DNA from: Basidiobolus meristosporus CBS 931.73 | Taxonomy: Eukaryota > Basidiobolomycota > Basidiobolomycetes > Basidiobolales > Basidiobolaceae | Direction: 5' to 3' | DNA length: 64,000 nt | Assembly (NCBI GenBank): GCA_002104905.1 | Contig: MCFE01000501.1 | Location: forward strand, 1-64,000 | Part shown: one piece after another, positions 12,622 through 24,653 of the stretch | Position numbering within the stretch: position 1 is the stretch's first letter | Layout of the letters: every line of letters starts with the position of its first letter | Notes under the pieces: model-generated | The model's input: the letters and a program-made list of their open reading frames with translations, nothing else | What the model was told of the DNA's origin: nothing | Databases searched by the model: none | Program-made: the position numbers and the translations under genes

Positions 12622-13155
12622 TCAGGCATTCTTTTCTGTTTTTGCTCTTGAGCATTGAATTAGCAATTTGTCTTTGACATTGAGGCAAATGCGGTTAAAG
12701 GCACTTTGTTCTCTCTTCTGGTACTTCAAGGCTTCCTCTCCCATGTGCTTATTAGGGTATTTTTCTCCCATGACAATATCCCAAAGGCTTTTTTCTTGTA
12801 GCAGCATCTTCATCATCACCTTCCACACAGGGTAGTTAAAACCAACCAACTTTTTGACAGTGAGGAAAATTCCATTAATAGCAGTAGTATGCATTGCAGA
12901 GAGTGACAGCTTGAGACTCATAACTTGTTGTAAGAGTCCTGGAGATATTGAAAGTAACTGGGAGAACCAATAGATTATGTGGTTTTCACTTAATGATCTA
13001 TTGAGTGTAAAAGTAGTGTTTATACTTTTACATGGTCTTGACATAACAATCACATTGAATATATTCAGAAAGGTCTCAAGAACATGTGTGCAAAGTTTGG
13101 GTCTGCTTGGATAACTTAGAGAATTTTATGTTCTGGGTGCCTGGTATTTTGGTAA
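12622..13155 (-). mobile_element. Copia family 1 fragment: truncated LTR, primer site and gag start
   Basis: Read on -, an LTR piece ends at 12,926 (TTACAACA). A primer site with GTTATGAG follows, then a gag start (MSLKLSLSAMHTTAINGIF) with KLVGFNYPVWKVMMKMLLQE and LWDIVMGE, the typical UBN2/DUF4219 Copia gag motif. The gag frame runs to 12,622. The LTR is truncated at about 13,155, so only its 3' part (about 230 bp) is present. Confidence 0.8.
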
Positions 13156-13835
13156 GCCAGAATATCCAATGAAGGAATCTGGCACATTGAGACATATGGG
13201 ATCAAAGGCTTTTCTCTCCTTCTTTGGAAACTTTTCAACTTTTTCTGCTGCTCCTATGGGCTCAACTTTCTTTCCTTTTACTATATTCTAAGGCTTTCTT
13301 TCCTGAAGGTGGATCTGCATTTTGAATCTCAAAGGTCTGTAGTTTTTACCATCAAGCCTCTCCTTTACAGGGAAAATGCTTGTGTTCTTCTGCTTACTAG
13401 TAGAAGTCATCTTTAGAATAGACTAAGCACTTGGGGCACATAACCTGTTACAATTTAAGAAGTTTTTGCATCTGGCAACATAATAAGAAATACTGTTAAT
13501 AGTTAAGCTATTGTCAATTCATAAAGAAGCTCAGTATTTATACCTTTGTAGAAGTAATATCTCTGTAACACTAAGTTAGAAGAGTTTTGCAACATTGAGG
13601 AGCACTCTGCAACAGTTTCATGGTGTATATATGTTGGTACATCTAAATTAATGCCTAATTCTTTGGATAGTTTTGTGAATTTAAAGCCTTCTTAGGTGCT
13701 TGACAAGCAGCCATATATTCAGCTTCAGTTGTATAGAGGGCCACAGTTAGCTGTTTCTTGCAATTGCAAGTAATAGCTGCACCAGCATATAGAAATACAT
13801 ACCCAGTGGTAGAGCATCAGTCATTCCAAACACTT

Positions 13836-13871
13836 GGGGGGAGTTGGGTGAGGGAGTGGGGGAGGGGTTGG
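13836..13871 (+). other. G-quadruplex-forming tract
   Basis: Five G runs of three to six lie within 36 nt, separated by AGTT, TGA, AGT and A. This meets the usual four-run G4 pattern. It sits just upstream, in the Copia sense, of the RNase H remnant and may be an LTR or UTR piece. Confidence 0.6.
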
Positions 13872-13995
13872 CACAAGGTTGAAGGCCCAGTAGCCAAGGG
13901 GGAAAGAGCTCTCCCCTGGGGGGCAAATAATGGCCCCCCAATATTTCAACAAGTTGCCATGCAAATAGCACAAGCAGAGAGCATTCATGTACTGC

Positions 13996-14046
13996 AGGGG
14001 GTGATGATGACACCCACTAATAGGCATGCTCATTCCCATACCAAAT
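13996..14046 (+). repeat. Short LTR-A-like fragment
   Basis: GGGGTGATGATGACACCCAC and the following bases match the first 50 bp of LTR-A (which reads GGGGTGACAGTGACACCCAC) with a few changes. Nothing else of the LTR is visible here. Confidence 0.5.
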
Positions 14047-15299
14047 ATAGCACACTTCTTAAATGGAAGTATTTCTTTCAGATTGATGATCCTATGATTC
14101 TGCACATATGGTATATATGAAATAAGCACAATGACCACACATCCTGTATTGACTTTAAAGATGTTACAGTATGCTCCAGATTATTAAAAAACTCTGATAA
14201 TCCAGTGCCACTTTAGTATTACTTCAATAAAGTTTTAATACTGAGACATTTTGCAAGCTAATTGCAGTTCAACTTTTAACTAACTTTTGAAAAGTTCCTC
14301 ACACCCAAAGCACTGCTAGGATTGCAACAGCAATTTTGGCCCAAAAAAGTTGGTTTTTATCAGTTGGCTCATTATCTGTAATACCAATGTATCCAACCTC
14401 CTATGGCACACTTTCTAGTCAGGTTAATTGGTTTCATTAGTTACATCATTAAAGCATACAATTATATTGCATTGTAGTATACAAATGCTGAGTGGATTGA
14501 CTCCAACAGCTACCTTCTGCCTTTTGTCACTCCAAATTGAGAATCTGGGCTGAGTAAAAGCAATTATCAGTCCCTAGCTAGTAGCTTTACTCACCAAGAG
14601 TAGGATTGTAGCTCTTCCAGGTATATGGAGCTTGTGAGTCAGTTTAGCCATCTTAGTCCTTGAGAGCTCACTCATATTGGACATCTATAGACCCATTAGC
14701 AGTAGCTTTGAATGCAGAGGAGACCACCAGGTAAGTCTTCTTTATCAGAAAAGTCCTCAAGTTCCTTGATCATTCTTTTGTACCACAAGTATGCATCAAC
14801 TCTCCACAGACAAGATACTAATCATCAATAAAATATTTTGAAATCTCTTGTACTATTAGAAACTTTACTTGTCTAGCTTCTTTTTTTCCTCAAGTAAGAG
14901 GTCCTTGTTCCTGATCAACATCTAAGTTGAACATATACTTACTCATTGCCCTACAGTGCCTGCACCATACTCAAAAATATTCTTTTTCTATTCTTAGCTT
15001 TCAAATCTGAGTGTTTGCTATTAGAATTATTATAGAAACATAACATTCACATATTCAGAGATGATGGAGATCTAGAATTTTACCTGTCCCAGCTTCAAAG
15101 ACTGTAGAGTCATGTAATGCTACTGTTAGGATTCTTGTCATTCCTATGTATGATAGTAGCAACTGATTCAGCCTAGAACCTATAGAATGTTGCCTTACCA
15201 TGTAGCTTAGATCTTCACATCTCCACTCTTGTTCTAATTGCCTGTTCTACTACTCTATTTTGCTATTTTCTGGCAATATTGTTGTGCATATGATAAAGT

Positions 15300-17211
15300 A
15301 TTGAATCTGATACCTTGTACTGGTATGAATGCATGATCAAGTGATGGCCTACTATAGGCAGCCTTAAGTATGTAGTTGTGGCACCACATACTGACATATC
15401 TTTAGTAACACATCTCCCCTAGCTTGATTACATTCTGTAAGTATGCTGCTAATCACAGGTTGTTAACCTGTCCCACCATAGACAGCTAAATATGTATGGA
15501 AGGTGGATCCTTGCTAGACATCTGGCATGCATACATGGCTATATCCAACAACACAATGTGGGCAGTGTGCTCACCATGGATGATAATACAGGCTTCACAG
15601 GCAATTACTAAAGCAACTAATACAGAGTCTCTGAAAAGCTGCAGGCCAGTTGCAATGCTTAGGCAGATTCCCACCACCATTATTTTCAACCATGTTGTCA
15701 GCTCATATAAAAGTATTAATTAGGCAATCAAGTGCAGTAGCTAATATAATTGATGCAATGGCACCAAGTACATAGTCCACAGATCAGTTAAACAGACAAT
15801 CCATTTATAGCAATGAAAGGAACAAGTATTAAGTGCAGTATCTTTGCTGCAAAGAAGGAGCTTGTGTAGCTGAATGTTGCAGACCTGGATTGAATCTCAC
15901 TCTAATGCTACTACAGAGGAGCATCATATATTCTTTAAAGCACAGCTACAGCATCCATAGCTAAGACTGATATAAAAACCCATTACTGCTTGGCCGGTAG
16001 TGTTTATAACATATCTACCAAAGCTTGAAAATACACTGAAATGGAAAACATGTAGTGCCACCAAGCTCAATGATGAGAAGTGTGCTAATATTCAAAAGGC
16101 AGAGGGAAATTTGGCATGTTACTCTGTAGGAATCAGCAGATTATGGGACCATCATCAGCCAAAGACCAAGTGCTATGTGCTGAACAAGTTTCACAAACAT
16201 TATACATGATTCAGACAAGCATATGGACTTTGGGCCAGTAATGTTATGGTCAGAAGCTATATCAGGAATTTTGCACTATCCAAGACAGAAAAAGAATGGT
16301 TCCACAGCCAAATATTAGCAGCATCCTCCAGAGTCTGTTGCAAGCAGGGCTGAAAGCTGTAAACAAGCATTAAAAAAAATGTTGGGAAGCTAGAAGAGAG
16401 CTGTTAAGCCACTAGCAGGCAGAATTGGATGCACTAATGCAACATTGATTTAGCAAAGATATAGCACAATGAAAGAAACACTCAGTCTCAGTGGCAATGA
16501 TGTACCAGGCAGTGCTGAAGTTATAGTGAATAGGAAAGGAAAGAAACCAATTGGAAGCAGTGACATAGAGGCAGGAGTAAGAAGCCGCAGGCTTTGCCAA
16601 ATAGTATTGTTGACATGGAGTAGTCCAAGCTCTATAGCAGCCAAGCAGAGGTACTACAATGACTTTAGGTGCTTTCTCAAATTCTTGAAGTACCACTGGT
16701 GGAACAACACTCTGATATAGTAGGTAGGCTTGATGCAAAAGGCAACATAATATAAGCACTAAATCCTGAGTTTTGGCCTTGCCAATGCCCATCATCTGGA
16801 GCATTCAGTGCGGCCAAGCTCCAGCATTACATTCATCAATTAGGATGCAAAATACTGACTACAAGTAAACAAGTAGCCAAGATGATAGTAAACAAGTAAT
16901 TAGTCAAGGTGTGCAAAGGGGACCATTACCAAATGCTTCAGTATAATCCCTGTGAGAAAAAAACCTAGGAGTAGATGATGCAATTGCCTTGAGTTGTTAG
17001 CATTTGTCATGATCTAAACAACAAATTTTTTTTGCAATCTGAATCAAGAAATTGCAACTTAGTGATTACTAAGTTTTTGATATAAGTAATATCATGGTTG
17101 TCTCACATTTGAGACAAAGCCCCTACATATGAACACCCTGTATATATGCACATTATCTGTGACAACAGTGCAGCTACTTAATAGGATTTGCACCTGTGCA
17201 ATCAGTTGCAT
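15300..17211. other. No gene recognised
   Basis: The sequence is AT-rich, CpG-poor and full of stops. The short open frames (for example 16,000-16,209 on +) carry no motif I recognise. It is probably old transposon debris. Confidence 0.5.
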
Positions 17212-17914
17212 TGTGGTGGTGTATAAGTCCAAGGGAGAGATAGAACCAACACTTCTCAAGTGTTTTGTGTGTGGGGTGCTCACTGGGTGCAATAGCCTCT
17301 GGCAAAAGCTTGCTAAGAATACTTGGGTTCTGTCTCTAATCTAATGTGATTGGGAATAAAGCCACAAGTTTGTCAAGAGAAAGCTATTGAGCTACAATCC
17401 CCAACTTAGTTGGTATCTTAACAAAAGTAGGTGTTGGGTTCAGCATCCTTTGAGATGCCAATGTACTAAAGCTTTCAAAGTCAAAACAACTGTAAGCTCC
17501 ACCAGCAGGGACTTGACAAGAATGCAGCAGTGTTCAATAGCTACAAAGACAGAAAAGTATCTTTGCCTGTACAAGAACAAACTTGGGAAAGAATCAAATA
17601 TAACAAAAGATACCCACTCTGAGTATTCCTCACAAGTAGTGCCTCCAAGGTCAGTTGGCTGTCAGCATGGTTTCCTGGGAGTGTCCATTGGTCTGGGGTT
17701 TGAAGTTCAGGTAGCAGCAGGTAGCAGTGATCATACTAATCAACAGGTTGGTATTTTGATAAAAGGGATGATGATTTATTGTTGAGGGATAGCCTCCCTT
17801 ATATACTTTTCTTACTGACTAAGTGATTACAAATTATAGTGTTCCAGAAGGTTCCAGATATCAATAGAAATATCAATGACATCAGAATGACCTAAGAATG
17901 TTCTAAGTGATGGT
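17212..17914 (-). repeat. Truncated LTR-A on the - strand
   Basis: It begins on + as TGTGGTGGTGTATAAGTCC, the reverse complement of the LTR-A end. It follows LTR-A to about 17,914, where similarity stops before the U3 start. About 700 of 1,065 bp remain. It is more diverged from the Gyp-A LTRs than they are from each other. Confidence 0.85.
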
Positions 17915-18841
17915 AACCAAAGTGGTAAGTATCAGTGTAATCTGTAGTGTGATATGCATTTGTTTCCATTAGCATTAAGAAACCATATCTAAATACCAGA
18001 TTCTACCTACCACAATAATGGTATCTGATTGCACATGTGATGCCAATATTACAAGCTAGCACAGTCATCTGTGCTAACCTCATTGTGTAAGAATGTGCCA
18101 TAGTGTGCAGGATTGTCCCAGATTGTGCAAAATTTTCCAGGAGCAATCCTGCCTCTTGGTAGCTACAATATCATGCCCAATTGTTCTTAACAACCATGGA
18201 TTGGGCTGCATGCCCTGGCACAGTACAATGAAACAAGTCAAATATCCTTATACTACTGAGTAAGTTGTACATGGGGCATTCCAAGCTAAATGAGCCCTTT
18301 GAGATATCAGGGAAGTTTGAAAGAATTGGCAGATTTTACAGAGAATCTGCCCCCAAAGTACTTCTGACTAGCTCCAATCAATATTTTGATACATATGCTA
18401 CAAATCAAGTGCAAGGACTGGATCAGCTGGATATATATTTGCTCCAGTGGCCTTCTGAAGCCATTTCTACCAAGAGTACATTGGAAGCATTAGGAGTCAT
18501 ATGTTGACATTGTAGGAATATTTATCCAGAAGTGGATCACCAATGCCAGCTTGATGCATCTACATCATTTATGCAAAGAGTTTGTGATGGGATTTGAGTG
18601 GCTGTACTACAAACATAAAGCTGATCTTGCAGATCTCTGCTGCTACTGTATCCATTCTCTACTCCATCTTACCTAGTGTGTGGAGAATATTGGGCCTTGC
18701 TTCACATTTTGAAAGTTTCCTATGGAGCAGATGTGTGCGGAGATAGGAAGACAAGTCAAGTTGCAGGTACTACAATGTTACAATTTCATCAAAAATATTA
18801 ACTTCAAGTCTATCATGGATGTGATGAGTTGGCACATGGAG
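17915..18841. other. No gene recognised
   Basis: Stop-rich, CpG-poor sequence between two repeats. One 80-codon open frame (18,265-18,507 on +) shows no known motif. Confidence 0.5.
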
Positions 18842-18846
18842 GACAG

Positions 18847-19062
18847 TGTTATGAATAGACACAAGGCAGGAGAGTAGGACTAGGCAAGGCAGGACCAGGA
18901 AAGGACTTAGGTGTGGATCAACAAGGCAAGGTGGATTTCCAAGGCAAGGCTGTTTATTCAAGGCCTGTGTTTATCAGACTGAGGAGTACATAAGGGGAGA
19001 TAGGCCTATATATACTTTTTGGCAATATGGATGCCAAGAGATATTGGCTAATACTGATGGGG
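18847..19062 (-). repeat. Gyp-C 3' LTR remnant
   Basis: It is nearly identical to 23,530-23,745 (starting TGTTATGAATAGACACAAGG on +). Similarity stops at about 19,062, where the pol frame begins. The pol open frame runs into this LTR and ends at 18,974, so its last codons are LTR-derived. Confidence 0.85.
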
Positions 19063-20665
19063 TTTCTGATATCCTTACTAGGAATGAAAGGATGACAAGA
19101 CTTGAGGGCTGGGTGGCAAGAATCTCAAAATGTTTCTTGCTCAGCAATGGGTGTTCCATTTGCCAACAGGCATCATCTCCCTCTTCCAGGGCATATTCTT
19201 TTTTTCTGGACAGGGTATCAGGCTTTCCTTGCTTTGCACCAGGTCTATAGGTAATAGTAAAGTCAAAGCTGGACAGGAAGAGTGACCATCTGGCTTGTCT
19301 CCGGTTAAGTACTTTGGGGGTTGCAAGGTACTTGAGGTTCTTATGGTCACAGAAGACTTTGATTTTGTGTTTTGCACCATCCAGGTAGTGTCTCCATTGC
19401 TCAAAGGCTACAATGATGGCAAGCAACTCCTTATCATAGATATCATAGTTGATCTCTGCAGGGGAATACATCTGAGAGTTGAATGCAATGGGGTGCAACA
19501 CATTGTCTTCATTGTACTGGGAGAGTATGGCACCAAGGGCAAAATCAGAAGCATCAGTCTCCACTATGAATTGCTTCTCAAGGTCAGGGTGGGCAAGCAG
19601 GGGGGCCTTCAGGAAAGATTTCTTGAGTTGGCTGAACAAGGTGGATTGCTCCTCATTCCAGGCAAAAGGTGTGTTCTTCTGGGTAAGCTTTGTCAGAGGG
19701 GTGACTATCTTGGAGTAGTTGGCTATGAACCTGCAATAGAAGTTGGCAAATCCCAGGAAGGATTGTACTTCCTTGACTGAGCTTAGAGTTTTCCAGGATT
19801 GGACTGAGTCAACTTTCTTTGGGTCCATTCTTGTTCCCTCAGGGCTGATGAGGTAACCAAGAAACTCCACTTCTCTCTGGTCAAATTCACACCTCTTTAG
19901 CTTGGCATAGAGACTGGCAAAGCCTAGTTTTCTTAATACTTTCTTGACATGTTCATCATGTTCATCTTGGCTCTTAAAGTATATGAGAGTATCATCAAGG
20001 TAGACTGCCACAAACTGGTCAAGGTACTCACAGAATATGTCATTCATGAGGTGTTGAAACACAGCAGGGGCATTGGCGAGGCCAAATGGCATTACTTTGT
20101 ACTCAAAGTGACCATATCTTGTGCAAAAGGCAGTTTTCTATTCATCACCAGGCTTGATTCTGGCAAAATTGTAAGCTCCTCTCAAGTCAATCTTGGTGAA
20201 GTCTTGGGCAGCAGATAGCTGATCCAACAGTGTGTTGATCATGGGCAGGGGTTAGCAGTTCTTGACTGTGATCTTATTCAAAGCACAGTAGTCCACACAC
20301 ATTCTGAGGGTGCCATCCTTCTTCTTGACAAAGAGGATTGGGGCTCCTGCAGGTGATTTGGAGTGCTGAATAAAGCCCTTCTGGAGGTTTTCTTAAATAT
20401 AACCATGGAGTTCTTTCAACTCCGGCTGGGAGAGGTTACATATTGGGCCAAATGGAGGGACTTTTCCATCTTCAAGATCAATAGGGCAGTCATAAGGCTG
20501 ATGATCAGGGAGGAGTTCTGCTTTCTTCTTGTCAAAGATATGGGCAAACTCTTGGTACTTGGCTGGTATATTTGCTGAGGGGGCTCCTTCAGCTGGCAAG
20601 ATATCTTGGGCTATTGAACTGTTGGCAACAGTCTTTTCACGGTTATCAGGGTCTGGACATTTCAT
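18974..20665 (-). pseudogene. Gyp-C reverse transcriptase and RNase H
   Basis: The frame reads down from 20,665 with a few stops (near 20,395, 20,250 and 20,140). It contains [26 protein letters not shown] (motif A), MPFGLANAPAVFQHLMND (motif B) and VAVYLDDTLIYF (YLDD). RNase H starts at FIVETDASDFALGAILSQ and a tether end reads PDTLSRKKEY. The 372-codon stretch 18,974-20,092 is fully open. Three conserved Arg positions have become Cys (VDYRALN as VDYCALN, VKNR as VKNC, FRTRYG as FCTRYG), each explained by CGN to TGN. Confidence 0.9.
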
Positions 20666-20710
20666 GGAGTTGACTTGGTGGGATCTGGTGAATGACAGGA
20701 TCTTGGATTT

Positions 20711-21112
20711 TCAATCAATACTTGGATTGTGGTAGCTCAGCCATGAGCTTCCAAGCACAATAGGATTGTGTGGTGAGTTGATGATGTTGAATGCAAATCT
20801 TTCTTGGTGAGCAGTACTGGACAGCTGGAGTAAGCATGTTTCATGGGTAATGGCACCAGAGGAGAGTGATCTTCCATCAATAGCTTCTAGTTGGACTGGA
20901 CAGGATTTCAAGGTAACAGGAATGGAGTGCTTCTGGACAAAGGCTTGGTCAATGAAACAGGATGAAGCACCAGAATCAACCTGGACTAGGACTGGGACAG
21001 GACTGGAGTCAGGGATCTGGATCTTGACAGGCATTCTCATGGACTGGATAGATTTTGTGGCAAAGGAAGATTCTTGGATATGCTGGATTTTCATGGGTGG
21101 GTCCAGTTGCAA
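20711..21112 (-). pseudogene. Gyp-C aspartic protease
   Basis: The open frame contains VLVQVDSGASSCFIDQAF, where DSGAS is the catalytic loop, and IVLGSSWLSYHNPSID, the usual LGxxWL motif. It follows gag and precedes the reverse transcriptase in the same direction, as in Ty3-type polyproteins. Confidence 0.85.
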
Positions 21113-21117
21113 GCCTG

Positions 21118-22050
21118 TCAGTGCAACTGGACATTGGAGTTTCCCGACAGATCTGAATCAGGTTGATTACTAGAGGACTGCATCAGCTTGAAGCTGGACT
21201 TCTTGTTGGGGCAGGATTTGGCAATGTGACCTGGTTGGCCACAGTATAGACAGAGGTTAGCTTGTTGACATCTGGACTTTTCACTCTTTGATAGTTTCTT
21301 GTATTTGGCACTATCAATCTGCATGGGATCTTCTGGAGTGACTTGGGGAGCAGGAGGGGCTGGGACTGCAACAGGAATGTGTCTTTGATGGTTCTTTTGC
21401 TTCTTCTGGAATAGTCTGTTATCACACTGGATTGCTTGGTGCATAGCTTCAACCAATGTATCTGGATCTGGGAGTGTGAGTAGCAGATCACAAACTTCAT
21501 CATTGAGGCCATCTTGGAATTGGCTAATCAAGGCTGCATGACCCCAGGAGCTGAGGTCACTGGAGAGTTGTTGGAATTCTGGGGCATAGACTGATGCTGG
21601 CTTGTTTCCTTGTTTGAGGGTCTTGATCTTGTTGGCAGCAGTTCTGGCTTGGTCAAGGTTACCAGATGTTAGCTCCATATCAGTGAGGAAGGCTTGGTAG
21701 TCTCTGAGTAGGGGAGAGTTGGTCTCCACTAATGGGGCAAACCACTTGAGAGCTGTACCAGTAAACAGGTTGGAGATGAAGCCAACTTTGGCCTAGTCAG
21801 TGGGGTACCGGTTGGGCTGGAGTGCAAGATTGTTCTTCACCATGTTTATTAAGCCAGGGAATTCATTCTGAGAGCCATAGAACTTGGTAGCAGGTGTATA
21901 CTTGGGTTCTTAGTTGACTGGGACATGGCTAGTTTGCTGGACACTTTGGTTCTAGAACTGAGCAAGAGTGTTTCTGAGGTCTGCATGGTCTTGCTGCAGT
22001 TGGGTAAAGGCAGCCATTAGCTGGGCAAAGTTCAGCTCTAGGTTGGACAT
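21118..22050 (-). pseudogene. Gyp-C gag with CCHC zinc knuckle
   Basis: The gene starts near 22,050 (MSNLELNFAQLMAAFTQLQQ). A retrotransposon gag domain spans about 21,400-21,800 (FISNLFTGTALKWFAPLVE, FQQLSSDLSSWGHAALI, FQDGLND). A zinc knuckle CLYCGQPGHIAKSCP (C-x2-C-x4-H-x4-C) lies near 21,205-21,250. Stops in the first 300 nt (near 21,915 and 21,795) inactivate it. Confidence 0.85.
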
Positions 22051-22078
22051 GGTAGGAGAGGAAGGCAGTGTAGTGGGG

Positions 22079-23137
22079 TGACAGTGACACCCACTGACAG
22101 ATGTGCTCATTCCCTCATTTTCTACTTCCCTATATCTCTACTACATTTATTTTAGTTTTATCCCATTTGTCTTACCCAATCAGAACTATCCCATAAGCCG
22201 GTTGACTATCACACCTGCTTACCTTATTGCATAAGTTACCCCTCACTTTATGTAGATTACTAGCTATAAGCGCTCCTATATTAGGCAAGTACCCGCGCCA
22301 GTACCTGTGACACATGATCAACCTGTGTCACCATACCTACCATTTCCATACAATATATGGTATCCCTATGTTACACAGGTTTCAGAATACTGATTCCTGA
22401 TTGGTTGGATGTGCTGTGCCTCTTAGAACCTTCTGGCACCTACTTAGAACATTCTTAGGTCATTCTGATGTCATGAAGATTTCTATTGATATCCAGAACC
22501 TTCTGGAACACCATGATTAGTAATCACTTAGCCAGTAAGAAAAGTATATGAGGGAGGCTATCCTCAACAATAAATCATCATCCCTTTTATCAATATACCA
22601 ACTTGTTGATTAGTGTGATCACTGCTACCTGCTGCTACCTGAACTTTTAACCCCAGACCACAGGACACTCCCAGGAAACTGCGCTGACAGCCAACTGACC
22701 TTGGAGGCACTACTTGTGAGGAATACTCAGAGTGGGTATCTTTTGTTATATTTGATTCTTTCCCAAGTTTGTTCTTGTACAGGCAAAGATACTTTTCTGT
22801 CTTTGTAACTATTGACCACAGCTGCATTCTTATCAAGTCCATGCTGCTGGAGTTTACAGTTGTTTTGACTTTGGAAGCTTTAGTACATTGTCATCTCAAA
22901 GGATGCTGAACCCAGCACATACTTTTGTTAAGACACCAACTAAGTTGGGGATTGTAGCTCAATAGTTTTCCCTTGACAAGCTTGTGGCTTTATTCCCCTT
23001 CACATTAGATTAGAGACAGAACCCAAGTATTCCTAGCAAGCTTTTGCCAGAGGTTATTGCACCCAGTGAACACCCCACACACAAAACACTTGAGAAGTGT
23101 TGGATGTATCTCTCCCTTGGACTTATACACCACCACA
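22079..23137 (+). repeat. Solo LTR-A inside the Gyp-C leader
   Basis: It is full length, TGTAGTGGGG to CCACCACA, about 1,059 bp. GCAG precedes it and GCGG follows, fitting a 4-bp duplication with one G/A difference. It lies only about 30 bp upstream (in the Gyp-C sense) of the Gyp-C gag start. On its far side (about 23,180-23,480), the Gyp-C leader itself resembles a diverged LTR-A piece on -. Confidence 0.9.
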
Positions 23138-23529
23138 GCGGATGAACTTGCAAGGAATACTGGAATATACTAAACTAGATTGTGGGTTTATAAAGCCACT
23201 AGTATGTCAAGAATACAACTATTGAGCCACAATCCCTAACTTAAATAAGTTAGCGTCACTTCAGAAGGTACTGGTCTTGATGTCCTTTGATAGAGTATTG
23301 TACTAAAGCTTCCAATACTGTAACAACTGTAAACTCCACCAGCAGGGTAATAAAGTGAATGCAGCTTTGACCAATAGTTTTACAAAAATAAAGTATCTTT
23401 GCCTTTATAGGACAAGATTTGGGAAAGATGGTGGGTGATACTTATGGTGAGTATTCCTTTTACAGGTTTTCTTAAAACTTTGGGCAGAAGGCAGGGATCC
23501 ACAGGTAAGTCAGGAGAGTCTGATAAAAC

Positions 23530-24057
23530 TGTTATGAATAGACACAAGGCAGGAGAGTAGGACTAGGCAAGGCAGGACCAGGAAAGGACTTAGGTGTGGA
23601 TCAACATGGCAAGGTGGATTTCCAAGGCAAGGCTGTTTATTCAAGGCCTGTGTTTATCAGACTGAGGAGTACATAAGGGGGGATAGGACTATATATACTT
23701 TTTGGCAATATGGATGCCAAGAGATATTGGCTAATACTGATGGGGTTCTGAGTGAGGCACAGTAAGTGTGCCAAGATAGAATATACCAAAGAACAGACTG
23801 AAATATCACATGGAGGTATGTCAGGGGTCAGCTGGTCATGTGACTAGGTCATGTGACATGTAGTTACCATATATGGTACTGGACTATGAAAGATACAATG
23901 GGAAGCTTCCATGGAATGTTCCATTGTGTAACAATGGTTTGGAATGGTCAGGAACTTTCTGGAAGGTGGTAGAAGGTTCCTGAAGGAATCTCTTAGAAAT
24001 TGAGCTAGGAAGCTGAAACTTGGCATGGGTGTTCATGGTTGTCATGTGATCATGACA
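23530..24057 (-). repeat. Gyp-C 5' LTR (LTR-C, 528 bp)
   Basis: On - it begins TGTCATGATCACATGACA and ends CTATTCATAACA. The start is set by the GACAG duplication at 24,058-24,062. It contains a TATA-like run (tatatatac near 23,692-23,701 on +). Confidence 0.8.
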
Positions 24058-24062
24058 GACAG

Positions 24063-24653
24063 CAAGGAAGAGTTAGAAAATACTGAAGACAGATGAGCAC
24101 ATGGAGACACCTATGCCTTTGGAATTAAGAAGCTAAGCAGCCTCAATGCATGAATAATCTTGTTGAACAGCAAATACATTGCTCCCAGTGGAAAGCTTTG
24201 ACTCCAACAGATACCTGCTATCTTAAGTATCACTGGCTTCCAATTAATTCCATATTCTGGCCAACAGCATATAGCTTGCCAACTTTGCTACAATTGCATG
24301 CTGACTTCTGTACACTCCCTTGTTGGGAGATCATGTTCTTAGTGTTAGTGTTTGGATAATAATAATGTGTGTGAGTTACGGTGTAAATCTCCTGGATCTC
24401 ATGCATTTGACAGCAATACCATCCATTGTGCCCAGAAAACTGGCTATCTTGCTGATGGCTGGGTATCTCCAATGTAGATAATAATAAGCACTTAGATATG
24501 ATGGCCATTTAGTAGTAACCTGCTGGAAAGCATACAAAATTCATCCAGCAATGGATACAGGTGGCTGTCAATGTTGGACAGTGATTTAGGCCCAGATACC
24601 AGTGGGACAACCATCAGATCTCTGATCTAACACTATAAGATAGGTGCCAAACT
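24063..24653. other. No gene recognised
   Basis: CpG-poor, stop-rich sequence with no motif I recognise. Confidence 0.5.

Larger units (their letters stand above)
13200..15290 (-). mobile_element. Copia family 2 remnants: integrase, RNase H, LTR scrap, gag
   Basis: On - from high to low coordinates there is an integrase C-terminal remnant near 15,110-15,290 (RVVEQAIRTRVEM, AESVATI). After about 1.1 kb of unreadable decayed sequence comes an RNase H end near 13,560-13,830 (YVFLYAGAAITCNCKKQ, TTEAEYMAACQA). About 100 bp of LTR with a TATA-like motif (13,453-13,560) leads to a primer site GGTTATGTGCCCC. A second Copia gag start follows (13,411 down to 13,200, MTSTSKQKNTSIFP then RLDGKNYRPLRFKMQ). 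Pol joins the LTR without a full 3' LTR, so it is a deletion derivative. Confidence 0.6.
18847..24057 (-). mobile_element. Gyp-C: Gypsy element on -, integrase and most of one LTR deleted
   Basis: The 5' LTR is 23,530-24,057. Gag, protease, reverse transcriptase and RNase H follow down to about 19,065, where pol is fused directly to the last about 215 bp of LTR (18,847-19,062). GACAG occurs at both outer edges (18,842-18,846 and 24,058-24,062), so the element inserted whole and later lost integrase and U3. A solo LTR-A (22,079-23,137) sits in its leader. It is a different family from Gyp-A, with a CCHC zinc knuckle and YLDD. Confidence 0.9.

Noticed and set aside
1-22000. Repeat-induced point mutation (CA to TA) as cause of stops in the Gypsy elements
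   Set aside because: Several stops are better explained by other changes (for example Tyr or Glu codons), and the clear directional signal is CG to TG/CA, not CA to TA.
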